NCBI GenBank assembly: GCA_027489915.1 | Contig: JAIXZB010000095.1 | Span: forward strand, 1-6,962 | DNA length: 6,962 nucleotides | Direction of reading: 5' to 3' | Origin: Rickettsiales bacterium | Lineage (GTDB): Bacteria; Pseudomonadota; Alphaproteobacteria; Rickettsiales; UBA3002 | Shown here: one piece after another, positions 1-5,415 of the stretch | Layout: the number at the start of each line of letters is the position of its first letter | How positions within the stretch are numbered: the first letter of the stretch is position 1 | Program-made: the position numbers and the translations under genes | Notes under the pieces: model-generated | Database searches by the model: none | What the model was told of the DNA's origin: nothing | What the model saw: only the letters and a program-made list of their open reading frames with translations

Positions 1-399
1 GAGCACCAGGTGGGTGACTTTATCATCGCGGAAGAAGCTGTTGCCAAAATCGAACTGCACATAGTTGGTGAGCATGAGCCAGAAGCGCTCGTGTGCGGGT
101 TTATCGAAGCCATAGGTTTTTTTGATATCGGCGAGCAGCTCGGGATCGATACCTTGCGCACCGCGATAGCTGCTTGCAGCGCCGCTTTGCAGGGCGCTTG
201 ATTGCACGGCGCCCATATCGGTGGAGGCGCCGCCTGTGCGGCCTTGGGCGCCACTTGCGGAGGTGGGGTTTTTAAGCTGCGCAACCATTTGCTCGACCGG
301 CCCACCGGGGGCGGTTTGGATGATGGCGAAGTTGATGAGTAGGATGCCGAGGAGTGTCGGAATCATAAGCAAAATTCTGCGCGCGATATAGCCTAGCAT
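1..399 (-). CDS. yejB: YejB-type peptide ABC transporter permease (N-terminal part, cut by window edge)
   Basis: This is the inner-membrane permease subunit of a YejABEF-type oligopeptide (microcin C-like) importer. Only the first 133 codons are in the window. The protein opens MLGYIARRILLMIPTLLGIL, a short basic start followed by one transmembrane helix (about residues 9-27). APGGPVEQ follows, then a Gly/Ala/Ser-rich periplasmic stretch, SSYRGAQGIDPELLADIKK, YGFDKPAHERFW and YVQFDFGNSFFRDDKV. These blocks match E. coli YejB (APGGPVDQ, NYRGGRGLDPEV, YGFDKPIHERY, FDFGDSLFR) in the same order. The ATG at 397-399 is preceded on the minus strand by AAGAGG (405-410) with a 5-nt spacer, which supports this start. 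It lies downstream of yejA but is separated from it by 190 bp containing a palindromic element, whereas yejA and yejB are usually close together. The identification is strong; the substrate is inferred from the family. Confidence 0.93.
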   Translation of the reverse strand, partial: MLGYIARRILLMIPTLLGILLINFAIIQTAPGGPVEQMVAQLKNPTSASGAQGRTGGASTDMGAVQSSALQSGAASSYRGAQGIDPELLADIKKTYGFDKPAHERFWLMLTNYVQFDFGNSFFRDDKVTHLVL

Positions 400-415
400 A
401 ACGGCCTCTTCGAGG

Positions 416-531
416 ACGGCTCGAATATGGCGCATTGCGTTGTCATGTCCGTACTCGAATGCTCATGTAGCGCTGCTACACTGCGCTTCTGCGCGCGGGC
501 ATTCCTAGCACTGCATCCATATTGGAGCCGT
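416..531. repeat. Palindromic repeat element in the yejA-yejB spacer
   Basis: A roughly 116-bp element fills most of the 190-bp gap between the yejA stop (590) and the yejB start (399). Its ends are inverted arms of 15 bp, 416-430 and 517-531, pairing at 14 of 15 positions (core CGAATATGG against CCATATTGG). After a small bulge the stem continues, with 432-438 against 508-514 (6 of 7). Inside are further nested arms: GAATGC (457-462) with GCATTC (499-504), and TGTAGC-GCT-GCTACA (466-480), a perfect 6-bp stem with a 3-nt loop. The whole unit can fold into a long branched hairpin in the yejA-yejB transcript. The element stays free of stops in one frame on each strand (minus-strand frame open 605-393, plus-strand frame open 427-687). 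Size and structure resemble the palindromic elements of Rickettsia and relatives. That it is a dispersed family is inferred, because no second copy lies in this window. Confidence 0.7.
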
Positions 532-589
532 AGTGTTTTTATGTGGTTTGGCTCGGCTTCGCCATTGCAGTATATGAAGAATGGTTTCA

Positions 590-2539
590 TCATTTCATCC
601 ACCATGTTTCAATTGCGCCCACCGCATACGGTGGTTGGAATTTGGGGCGGCCGAATTTGTTCCAGTAGAGGACGCGCCAGTTGCTGATGTACCAGTGGGG
701 GATGACGTAATTTTCCCACAGCAGCACGCGGTCCAGTGCGCGGGAGGCGGGCTGGAGTTCGACGACTGTGCGCGCTTTGGAGATACGGCTCACCAGATCA
801 TCGACGATGGGGTTTTTAATGCCGCCGATATTCTGGCCGCCCTCGATATCTGCTTGGCTGGAATGCCAATAACCAAATTGTTCGTGGCCGGGGAAATGGG
901 TGCCGAGGTTCCACCAGATGGAGACCATATCGAAATCGAAGTGGTCGAGCCTTCGTTGGTATTGCGCGGTGTCGACATAGCGGAAGGTGGATTCGATACC
1001 TAAGCGTTTGAGATTGTATTTCATGATGGCAACCACGCGCTCGAAGGTGCGCTGGCTCATCATGAATTCGAGCGTTAAGGCCTCGCCTGTTTTGGCATTC
1101 ACGCGCACGCCATCTTTCATTATCCAGCCTGCATCGTTCAGGAGCATTTGCGCCCGCTGGAGGTTGGCACGGGCGTATCCTGTGCCATCGGTTTTGGGGA
1201 TGTAAACATTTTCGGTGAAGAGTTCTTCAGGCAAACATGCCTGAAGGTTTTTAGTGTTCGCTTCGCTTTCAGGGGAATTGCTCACTTGTGTTCGCTCCGC
1301 TTCCTCTGGGCTGTGCCTATTCACCTTCCCACACTGCGTGGCGCTGCGGTCGCAGCTAGTGAGGGCCTTTATTGATGCTTTGATTGCTGTGCATCTGTGG
1401 GGCTCCAGCAGTTTCAATTCTTCGCCTGTGGGGATGCCGCTTGAGGCGTAGTCGGTGTTTTGGAAGTAGGAATTGGTGCGGGTATAGGCGTTGTAGAAGA
1501 GGCGCTGGTTCATCCACTCGTAATCCATGGTGAGGGCAATGGCTTCGCGCACCCTTGTATCGGCGAATTTATCGCGCCGTGTATTGAACATGAAGCCTTG
1601 CATGCCGCGTGGAATTTTATTGGGGATGGCTACTTTGATAAGCTTTCCTTCGCGCACGGCGGGGATGTCGTAGGCGGTGGCCCAGTTGCGGGCGATGTAT
1701 TCTTCGTAGTAATCGAACTGCTGTGATTTGAGCCCTTCGAGTGCGACGACATCATCGCGGTACATATCGATACGGATGGTATCGAAATGATACAAGCCGC
1801 GTTGGGTTGGCAAGTTCTGCGCCCAATAGTTTTTGACTTTTGTATAGGCGATGCTGCGCCCTGCATCGACTTTGCTGATGGCATATGGCCCACTGCCAAG
1901 GGGCGGGGTGAGGGTGGTTTTATCGAACGCGACTTTTGCATAGTAGTGCTTAGGTAGAATCGACATGCCTGCGGCGTATAATGGTAATTCGCGTGCGGGA
2001 TTTTCTTTGAAGTGAAACTGCACTTTATGTGTGCCTAACGCCTCGACTTTTTCAATATCGTGATAAATGACGCGGTAGCTGGGGTGGCCTTTTTTCTTCA
2101 GGGTTTTGAAAGAAAATACCACATCTTCGGCGGTGATGGGTTTGCCATCGTGCCAGCGGGCTTTGGGGTTGAGTGTGAAGGTGATGCTGCGTTTATCGTT
2201 GGCCTTCACGTAACTGCTGGCGATGAGGGGGTAATAGGTTTGCGGTTCATCCAGTGAGGCTATCATGAGCGATTGAAATACCAGCCCGTTTATTCCTGGT
2301 GCGGCGATGCCCTTCATGATGAAGGGATTGAGCGAATCGAAATTGCCGGTGGAGGACAGTTTAAAGGTGCCGCCGCTGGGTGCGTTTGGGGTCGCATAGG
2401 CGAAGTGGGTGAAGCCTGGCTTGTATTTGGCTTCACCAAACAGAGTTAGGGCGGTTTGTGCCGCCTGTGCGCAGGGGGCCGCAAGAAGAAATGCGATAAT
2501 CGATGACTGCAGAATCGATAATCGAAACCGTTTCATCAT
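590..2539 (-). CDS. yejA: YejA-type periplasmic peptide-binding protein with an in-frame palindromic insert
   Basis: Extracellular solute-binding protein (SBP family 5) that would capture oligopeptides in the periplasm for the YejB permease. As read from 2539 it has 649 residues. A signal peptide (basic MMKRFR, hydrophobic core to residue 20, cleavage near AQA26) is followed by family blocks such as HFAYATPNAPSGGTFKLSS, ARWHDGKPITAEDVVFSF, LGSGPYAISKVDAGRSI, ALDRVLLWENYVIPHWY and a C-terminal AVGAIETWW. These match E. coli YejA in order. Residues 383-435 are an extra hydrophilic segment between ELKLLEPHR and LPEELFTENVY; without it the length is about 596, close to the usual roughly 600. The ATG at 2539 is preferred because it overlaps the upstream slipin stop as ATGA and leaves a standard signal peptide. 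An ATG at 2557 is in frame but has no better ribosome site, and the ATG at 2536 is also possible. Whether the protein with the insert is functional is unknown; the frame is intact throughout. Confidence 0.93.
   Translation of the reverse strand: MMKRFRLSILQSSIIAFLLAAPCAQAAQTALTLFGEAKYKPGFTHFAYATPNAPSGGTFKLSSTGNFDSLNPFIMKGIAAPGINGLVFQSLMIASLDEPQTYYPLIASSYVKANDKRSITFTLNPKARWHDGKPITAEDVVFSFKTLKKKGHPSYRVIYHDIEKVEALGTHKVQFHFKENPARELPLYAAGMSILPKHYYAKVAFDKTTLTPPLGSGPYAISKVDAGRSIAYTKVKNYWAQNLPTQRGLYHFDTIRIDMYRDDVVALEGLKSQQFDYYEEYIARNWATAYDIPAVREGKLIKVAIPNKIPRGMQGFMFNTRRDKFADTRVREAIALTMDYEWMNQRLFYNAYTRTNSYFQNTDYASSGIPTGEELKLLEPHRCTAIKASIKALTSCDRSATQCGKVNRHSPEEAERTQVSNSPESEANTKNLQACLPEELFTENVYIPKTDGTGYARANLQRAQMLLNDAGWIMKDGVRVNAKTGEALTLEFMMSQRTFERVVAIMKYNLKRLGIESTFRYVDTAQYQRRLDHFDFDMVSIWWNLGTHFPGHEQFGYWHSSQADIEGGQNIGGIKNPIVDDLVSRISKARTVVELQPASRALDRVLLWENYVIPHWYISNWRVLYWNKFGRPKFQPPYAVGAIETWWMK
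1225..1246. repeat. Perfect inverted repeat at the edge of the yejA insert
   Basis: CTTCAGGCA (1225-1233), a 4-nt loop AACA (1234-1237), then TGCCTGAAG (1238-1246): 9 of 9 complementary bases. On the coding strand it spans the codons for residues LQACLPEE, exactly where the conserved YejA sequence resumes. It could mark the insertion end or a target-site structure. It is unlikely to be a terminator because it lies inside an intact coding region and no T run follows it on the minus strand. Confidence 0.8.
1235..1393 (-). repeat. In-frame insert of about 159 bp within yejA (RPE-like)
   Basis: This stretch encodes residues 383-435 of YejA, which interrupt the expected junction LLEPHR/LPEELFTE. 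E. coli YejA reads LTPMKQDLPPQVFTE there, without an insert. The limits are approximate to a few codons. The encoded peptide is polar, with Ser, Glu, Asn, Thr and Lys common, and shows no family domain. At the DNA level it contains a perfect GCTGCG-GT-CGCAGC palindrome (1343-1356), a near-direct repeat (1252-1270 and 1286-1304, 16 of 19 identical), and at its 3' coding edge the perfect 9-bp-arm palindrome at 1225-1246. A length that is a multiple of three, absence of stops, and palindromic content are the marks of Rickettsia palindromic elements that insert into genes. Assignment to that class is inference. Its sequence is not visibly the same as the element at 416-531. Confidence 0.65.
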
Positions 2540-3495
2540 GCTTTTGGTTTGCCCCATGGGCTGGTGCCAACGGATGCGGGGTCTTTGCGCATGGTTTCGA
2601 AAATGCTTAGGGCCTGCGCTACCATGCTGCCTGCATCACCTGCATTTGAGGGAAGTAATACGGTGGTGGAGGTTTTGGCGAGGTTCGAGAACGCGCTGAC
2701 ATATTGTTCGGCCACGCGCAGTGCCATTGCATCGCCACCGCCTGCAAGCTGGGTGGCTTTGGCAATGAGTTCCAAGCCTTTGGCGGTTGCTTCGGCCACG
2801 GCCAGAATCGCTTCGGCTTCCCCTTTGGCGCGGTTCACTTGATCGGTGAGGGCTGCTTCGGAGTTTAGGACTACTTCTTGTTTTGCACCTTCGGCCATGT
2901 TGATTTTGGATTGGCGCAAGCCTTCGGATTGTAATATTTCGGCACGTTTTTGGCGTTCGGCGGCGACTTGCAATTCCATTGCTTTCAGCACGGTCGAAGG
3001 AGGGGTGATGTTTTTGATTTCATAGCGCATGCACTGAATTCCCCATGCTTGCGCAGCTTGGTTGATGGCGGCGACGATATTGGCGTTGAGCTGTTCGCGT
3101 TCTTCGAAGCACTGATCGAGCGAGAGTTTGCCGATTTCGGAACGCATGGTGGTTTGGGCAAGTTGCGAGACGGCATAGATAGGATCGCTGACGCCGTAGC
3201 TTGCTTGCACAGGGTCGATGATGCGCAGGTAGAGCATACCGTCCATCATCATTGTCACGTTATCGCGGGTGATGGCGGGTTGTTCTTGTACTTCGTAGGC
3301 GAATTCTTTGAGGGAATGGCGATAGGCCAAGCGCTGCACGAAGGGGATGAGGAAGTTAAGACCTGGCTCGAGCTTACGATCGAAGCGGCCGAGATGCTCG
3401 ACAATCCATGCCGATTGTTGGGGTACGATTTTGACGCCTTTGATAACGCAAAGCAGGCCAATAAAACCAATAACGGCGAGGAAGAAGGGGGTCAT
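2536..3495 (-). CDS. Slipin / stomatin-like SPFH protein (paraslipin, QmcA-like)
   Basis: Membrane-anchored SPFH/Band 7 protein of 319 residues that would form large oligomeric rings on the inner membrane, with roles in membrane organisation and protease control in known relatives. One N-terminal helix (residues about 4-19, FFLAVIGFIGLLCVIKG) is followed by the SPFH domain, with IVPQQSAWIVEHLGRFDRKL, PGLNFLIPFVQRLAYRHSL, ITRDNVTMMMDGMLYLRI and SEIGKLSLDQCFEERE all typical of bacterial QmcA and mitochondrial SLP-2. An Ala/Glu/Lys-rich coiled coil covers about 175-245, and a C-terminal paraslipin tail covers 250-302. The ATG at 3493-3495 is chosen over an in-frame TTG at 3501 because AGGAG (3502-3506) sits 6 nt before the ATG. 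Its stop overlaps the yejA start. NfeD, the usual partner, is encoded upstream after two small membrane ORFs. The family is certain; the exact QmcA orthology is less so. Confidence 0.94.
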   Translation of the reverse strand: MTPFFLAVIGFIGLLCVIKGVKIVPQQSAWIVEHLGRFDRKLEPGLNFLIPFVQRLAYRHSLKEFAYEVQEQPAITRDNVTMMMDGMLYLRIIDPVQASYGVSDPIYAVSQLAQTTMRSEIGKLSLDQCFEEREQLNANIVAAINQAAQAWGIQCMRYEIKNITPPSTVLKAMELQVAAERQKRAEILQSEGLRQSKINMAEGAKQEVVLNSEAALTDQVNRAKGEAEAILAVAEATAKGLELIAKATQLAGGGDAMALRVAEQYVSAFSNLAKTSTTVLLPSNAGDAGSMVAQALSIFETMRKDPASVGTSPWGKPKA

Positions 3496-3501
3496 GTGCA
3501 A

Positions 3502-3506
3502 CTCCT
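3502..3506 (-). promoter_or_regulatory. Shine-Dalgarno site of the slipin gene (decides the start)
   Basis: On the minus strand AGGAG lies 6 nt before the ATG at 3495. The alternative TTG at 3501 would directly abut this site, so the ATG is the more likely start. The 121-bp stretch 3496-3616 upstream otherwise holds only a weak 5-bp-arm inverted repeat (CACTG 3579-3583 with CAGTG 3589-3593), with no convincing promoter or terminator. Confidence 0.7.
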
Positions 3507-3616
3507 GTGATGTATTGTTTTTATCTATTCCATTTTGAAGAAGGCGGGAAAGGTTTTTTGGCTAGTATCGGGCGCATGCACTGAAATGCAGTGGCGTTAG
3601 TGTATTGATGCAACGG

Positions 3617-3883
3617 TTAGAGCTTTTCGGATTGCATGGGGTATTTGGGGCGCGGTTTGGGGATATAGTCTTTCACCAACCAGTAGGCTGCACCCATTGC
3701 AGCGAGTGTGAAGCCGAGTATTGCGAGTTTCTTTAGCAGTGAGATATCCGCATCGGGGATGAAGAAATAGAGCATAGCGATGCCTATGAGTGCTAATAAT
3801 GATGCAGATAAGGCGCCGATAAGATCGTGTGCCATGATAAGGTAATAGCGGATTAGTTCGAGGTAATAACGGGTGCGATCCAT
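3617..3883 (-). CDS. Small two-helix membrane protein, unknown function
   Basis: An 88-residue protein that I do not recognise. It begins MDRTRYYLELIRYYLIMAHD, a tyrosine/arginine-rich stretch holding a short repeat (RYYL twice, 7 residues apart), which may form an amphipathic helix. Two hydrophobic segments follow, at about residues 22-41 (GALSASLLALIGIAMLYFFI) and 52-69 (LAILGFTLAAMGAAYWLV), with a short DADISLLKK linker. The tail is basic and proline-rich (KDYIPKPRPKYP). The start is uncertain: the ATG at 3883 has no strong ribosome site, and an internal ATG at 3835 (residue 17) would keep both helices. It lies between a two-helix AT-rich ORF and the slipin gene on the same strand, so it may be co-transcribed with the NfeD/slipin pair. 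Its base composition resembles the flanking genes more than that of its AT-rich neighbour. Confidence 0.68.
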   Translation of the reverse strand: MDRTRYYLELIRYYLIMAHDLIGALSASLLALIGIAMLYFFIPDADISLLKKLAILGFTLAAMGAAYWLVKDYIPKPRPKYPMQSEKL

Positions 3884-3935
3884 GGTATTTATACTTATTG
3901 TGGCACGGGGTTGTTTTGTTGCAGTAATGAGGAGG

Positions 3936-4238
3936 TTACAGTTTTTCGTATTGGGAGCGTGATTGTGATCGCTTATATGCTGTTTTTAGCTGCAAATAAA
4001 TCCAATAATTACATAACGCCCAAGCGATAATGCTAGCAAAACCCATGAGATCTGATTCGGAGTAGTAACTTTTTAAAACAAAAGCGCTCCTCCAATTACT
4101 AATGGTAATACACGCCAAAATAGATATGCGTACATAGCCATATACCAAGTACAAAACAAAGAACGGTATAATGACTTTTCTTATATCTTTGTTTAGTAAC
4201 TTCCTCTGGCGATTGCCTGAAGTTTTTTGTGGAGACAC
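3936..4238 (-). CDS. AT-rich small membrane protein inserted between nfeD and the slipin gene, unknown function
   Basis: A 100-residue ORF without recognisable family. It starts at GTG 4238, directly after the nfeD stop (4239-4241), with GGAAAA a few bases upstream as a weak ribosome site. The N-terminus is basic (QKTSGNRQRKLLNKDIRK), followed by a hydrophobic stretch at about residues 22-46 (VIIPFFVLYLVYGYVRISIL and on), a polar loop (NWRSAFVLKSYYSESD), a second helix at about 63-82 (MGFASIIAWALCNYWIYLQL) and a basic end (YKRSQSRSQYEKL). Base composition is striking: counting 3961-4200 gives 82 G+C of 240 (34%), whereas a sample of nfeD (4381-4440) gives 33 of 60. This suggests recent acquisition or weak selection on the gene. 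No ATG is available until about residue 64, so the start is tentative and the ORF may not be expressed as drawn. Confidence 0.55.
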   Translation of the reverse strand: MSPQKTSGNRQRKLLNKDIRKVIIPFFVLYLVYGYVRISILACITISNWRSAFVLKSYYSESDLMGFASIIAWALCNYWIYLQLKTAYKRSQSRSQYEKL

Positions 4239-4685
4239 CTATGATTTTCCTTTTACCGTAACCACATTGCCATTCACTTCGGTGATGATGACGCTTGCGC
4301 CTTCTGTGAGGTCTGGCTCGCCTGATGCGAGCTCGGCTATCATGGTGGTGCCTGACCAGCGCACTTGCCCTTTATGGCCTTGCGTGAGCAGGCCGATGAC
4401 GGTGGCTTCATCGCCTATCATGTTTTGGTAGTTGCCTGCTTTGCCGGGTGCGCCGCGGAATTGTTTGACCTTTTTCCAGAGCAGCACGGCGAGGATGGAG
4501 GAGTTGATGAAGAGTGCAGCGAATTGCATCACATAGGCATCGGAGGCGATGATGCCAAGTTCGATGAACAGGCCTGTGAGGATGGCACCAAGGCCGATGA
4601 ATAATGCGCCAATGCCTGGGATGCCGAACGCTTCAAGTGCGATGAATAATGCGCCTGTGAGGAGCCAGATAACAGATAAAGCCAT
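4239..4685 (-). CDS. NfeD-family membrane protein (short form)
   Basis: A 148-residue inner-membrane protein of the short NfeD type, the usual genetic and physical partner of slipin/QmcA proteins. The N-terminal half is hydrophobic: helices at about residues 4-20, 22-48 and 51-70, the last ending in LLWKKVKQFRG. The C-terminal part from about 88 has the NfeD OB-fold pattern: MIGDEATVIGLL, GHKGQVRWSGTTMIAEL and EGASVIITEVNGNVVTVK, in which the GxVRWxGxxW-like strand and the final VxGxxVTV strand are characteristic. Residues 11-25 and 26-40 form an imperfect tandem repeat (GALFIALEAF, then GALFIGLGAI), backed by a 16-bp DNA repeat. The start ATG (4685) has only a weak ribosome site. It heads the leftward gene string, and a candidate promoter lies at 4718-4746. 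The protease domain of long NfeD proteins is absent, as expected for the short form. Confidence 0.9.
   Translation of the reverse strand: MALSVIWLLTGALFIALEAFGIPGIGALFIGLGAILTGLFIELGIIASDAYVMQFAALFINSSILAVLLWKKVKQFRGAPGKAGNYQNMIGDEATVIGLLTQGHKGQVRWSGTTMIAELASGEPDLTEGASVIITEVNGNVVTVKGKS
4595..4655. repeat. Direct repeat inside nfeD (16 bp, 45-bp period)
   Basis: CGATGAATAATGCGCC occurs identically at 4595-4610 and 4640-4655, 45 bp apart, which equals 15 codons. It encodes GALFI twice in the membrane helices of the NfeD protein. It looks like a small in-frame duplication within a hydrophobic segment. Confidence 0.8.
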
Positions 4686-4717
4686 GATGCACCGTTATGA
4701 TGAGTGATGTGATTTAA

Positions 4718-4746
4718 AAAATATCAGAAACCACACACTACGACAA
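4718..4746 (-). promoter_or_regulatory. Candidate sigma-70-type promoter for nfeD and the genes after it
   Basis: On the minus strand, TTGTCG (4741-4746) and TATTTT (4718-4723) are separated by exactly 17 bp, each matching 4 of 6 consensus positions. The pair lies in the 88-bp gap between the cytochrome c stop and the nfeD start, about 33 bp before that start. It is a sequence match only; no other clear promoter or terminator is seen in this gap. Confidence 0.4.
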
Positions 4747-4773
4747 CGACCAACTTTATTGAAATGTGGCGTG

Positions 4774-5394
4774 TTATTTTTTATCCGCTTCCTTGGCTTC
4801 TTCCTCGGCTGCTGGGGCGGCTTTTACTGCGGGGAGTGGAAGCGGGCTGTCACTTACGCTGTTGAGGTATGCAAGGATGTTAGCGCGTTCTTGATCTTTG
4901 GGGTTGCCTGCATAGGCCATGATGGTGCCTGGGGCGAATTTACGTGGGCTCCACTGCCAGAAATTCATGGTATCCCAATCCCAGATTTTGTCTGCATGTT
5001 TTTTTAGTGCATCCGAATAGCTGAAACCTTCGTGGGCAGCGATTTTGTGGCCCATGATGCCATACAGGTTAGGGCCAACGCCGTTCGCGCCGCCTTTATC
5101 TATGCTGTGGCAGGTAGCACATTTTTTACCAAAATAGGATTTGCCTGCCTCGATATCGGCGCTGGCAAATAAGGCGGAAATATCGGCAGGGCCCGTGGCG
5201 GCTGCGGCACCTGTGGGCGCTTCTTCGGTCACTTCGATTTGATAGCCACGTTTGGCTTCGTGTTCGCTGCCTGCATGCTGAGGGCCGCCGTAATAAAGAA
5301 ATTCGGAGGCGAGGCCTGCGCTCATGCCGATAACGCCTGCGAGCAGGACGGCGGCGGCAATTTTATTGATTTCCATTCCTTTATTCGACGACAT
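4774..5394 (-). CDS. Membrane-anchored cytochrome c (CycM / c552-like)
   Basis: A 206-residue monohaem c-type cytochrome tethered to the inner membrane, expected to carry electrons in the periplasm between the respiratory chain and a terminal oxidase. A single uncleaved helix (about residues 10-29, NKIAAAVLLAGVIGMSAGLA) is followed by an Ala/Gly/Thr-rich linker and then the haem domain. This has CATCH (C92, C95, H96 as proximal ligand), GGANGVGPNLYGIMG and the distal ligand Met159 in GTIMAYAG, with a closing NILAYLN helix. The tail is Ala/Glu/Lys-rich (about residues 190-206). The ATG at 5394 is used, with GAGG 4 nt upstream; an in-frame ATG at 5376 would abut its own AAAGGA and is less likely. 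It is divergent from kdsB, an arrangement I associate with cycM and kdsB in many Alphaproteobacteria. Class and haem ligands are clear; the specific electron partner is not shown. Confidence 0.93.
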   Translation of the reverse strand: MSSNKGMEINKIAAAVLLAGVIGMSAGLASEFLYYGGPQHAGSEHEAKRGYQIEVTEEAPTGAAAATGPADISALFASADIEAGKSYFGKKCATCHSIDKGGANGVGPNLYGIMGHKIAAHEGFSYSDALKKHADKIWDWDTMNFWQWSPRKFAPGTIMAYAGNPKDQERANILAYLNSVSDSPLPLPAVKAAPAAEEEAKEADKK

Positions 5395-5415
5395 AGTGCC
5401 TCGTTATGTAGTTAG

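Noticed and set aside
416..531. CRISPR array or tRNA-like structure in the yejA-yejB spacer
   Set aside because: There is no regular repeat-spacer pattern, and no acceptor/anticodon arm arrangement or tRNA-conserved bases; the structure is a single nested palindrome.
393..605. Minus-strand 70-residue ORF between yejA and yejB as a gene
   Set aside because: It overlaps the end of yejA and the start of yejB, and its content is the palindromic element. No ribosome site or family resemblance supports a protein; it is kept only as a property of the repeat.
581..1003. Plus-strand 140-residue open frame
   Set aside because: It lies fully opposite the well-supported yejA coding region and has no family motifs; a shadow of the G+C-rich coding strand.
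1225..1246. The perfect palindrome as a transcription terminator
   Set aside because: It lies inside the intact yejA frame and no T run follows it on the transcribed strand; an insert-edge palindrome is the better reading.
590..2539. yejA as a pseudogene broken by the insert
   Set aside because: The frame is open from signal peptide to the conserved C-terminal GAIETWW motif and all family blocks are kept, so it is annotated as an intact gene with an insertion.
2950..3510. Plus-strand 186-residue open frame
   Set aside because: It is the antisense of the slipin gene, whose SPFH motifs are clear; no independent signals support it.
3579..3593. Hairpin upstream of the slipin gene as a terminator
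   Set aside because: The arms are only 5 bp and no T run follows on the minus strand, so it would not be expected to stop transcription.
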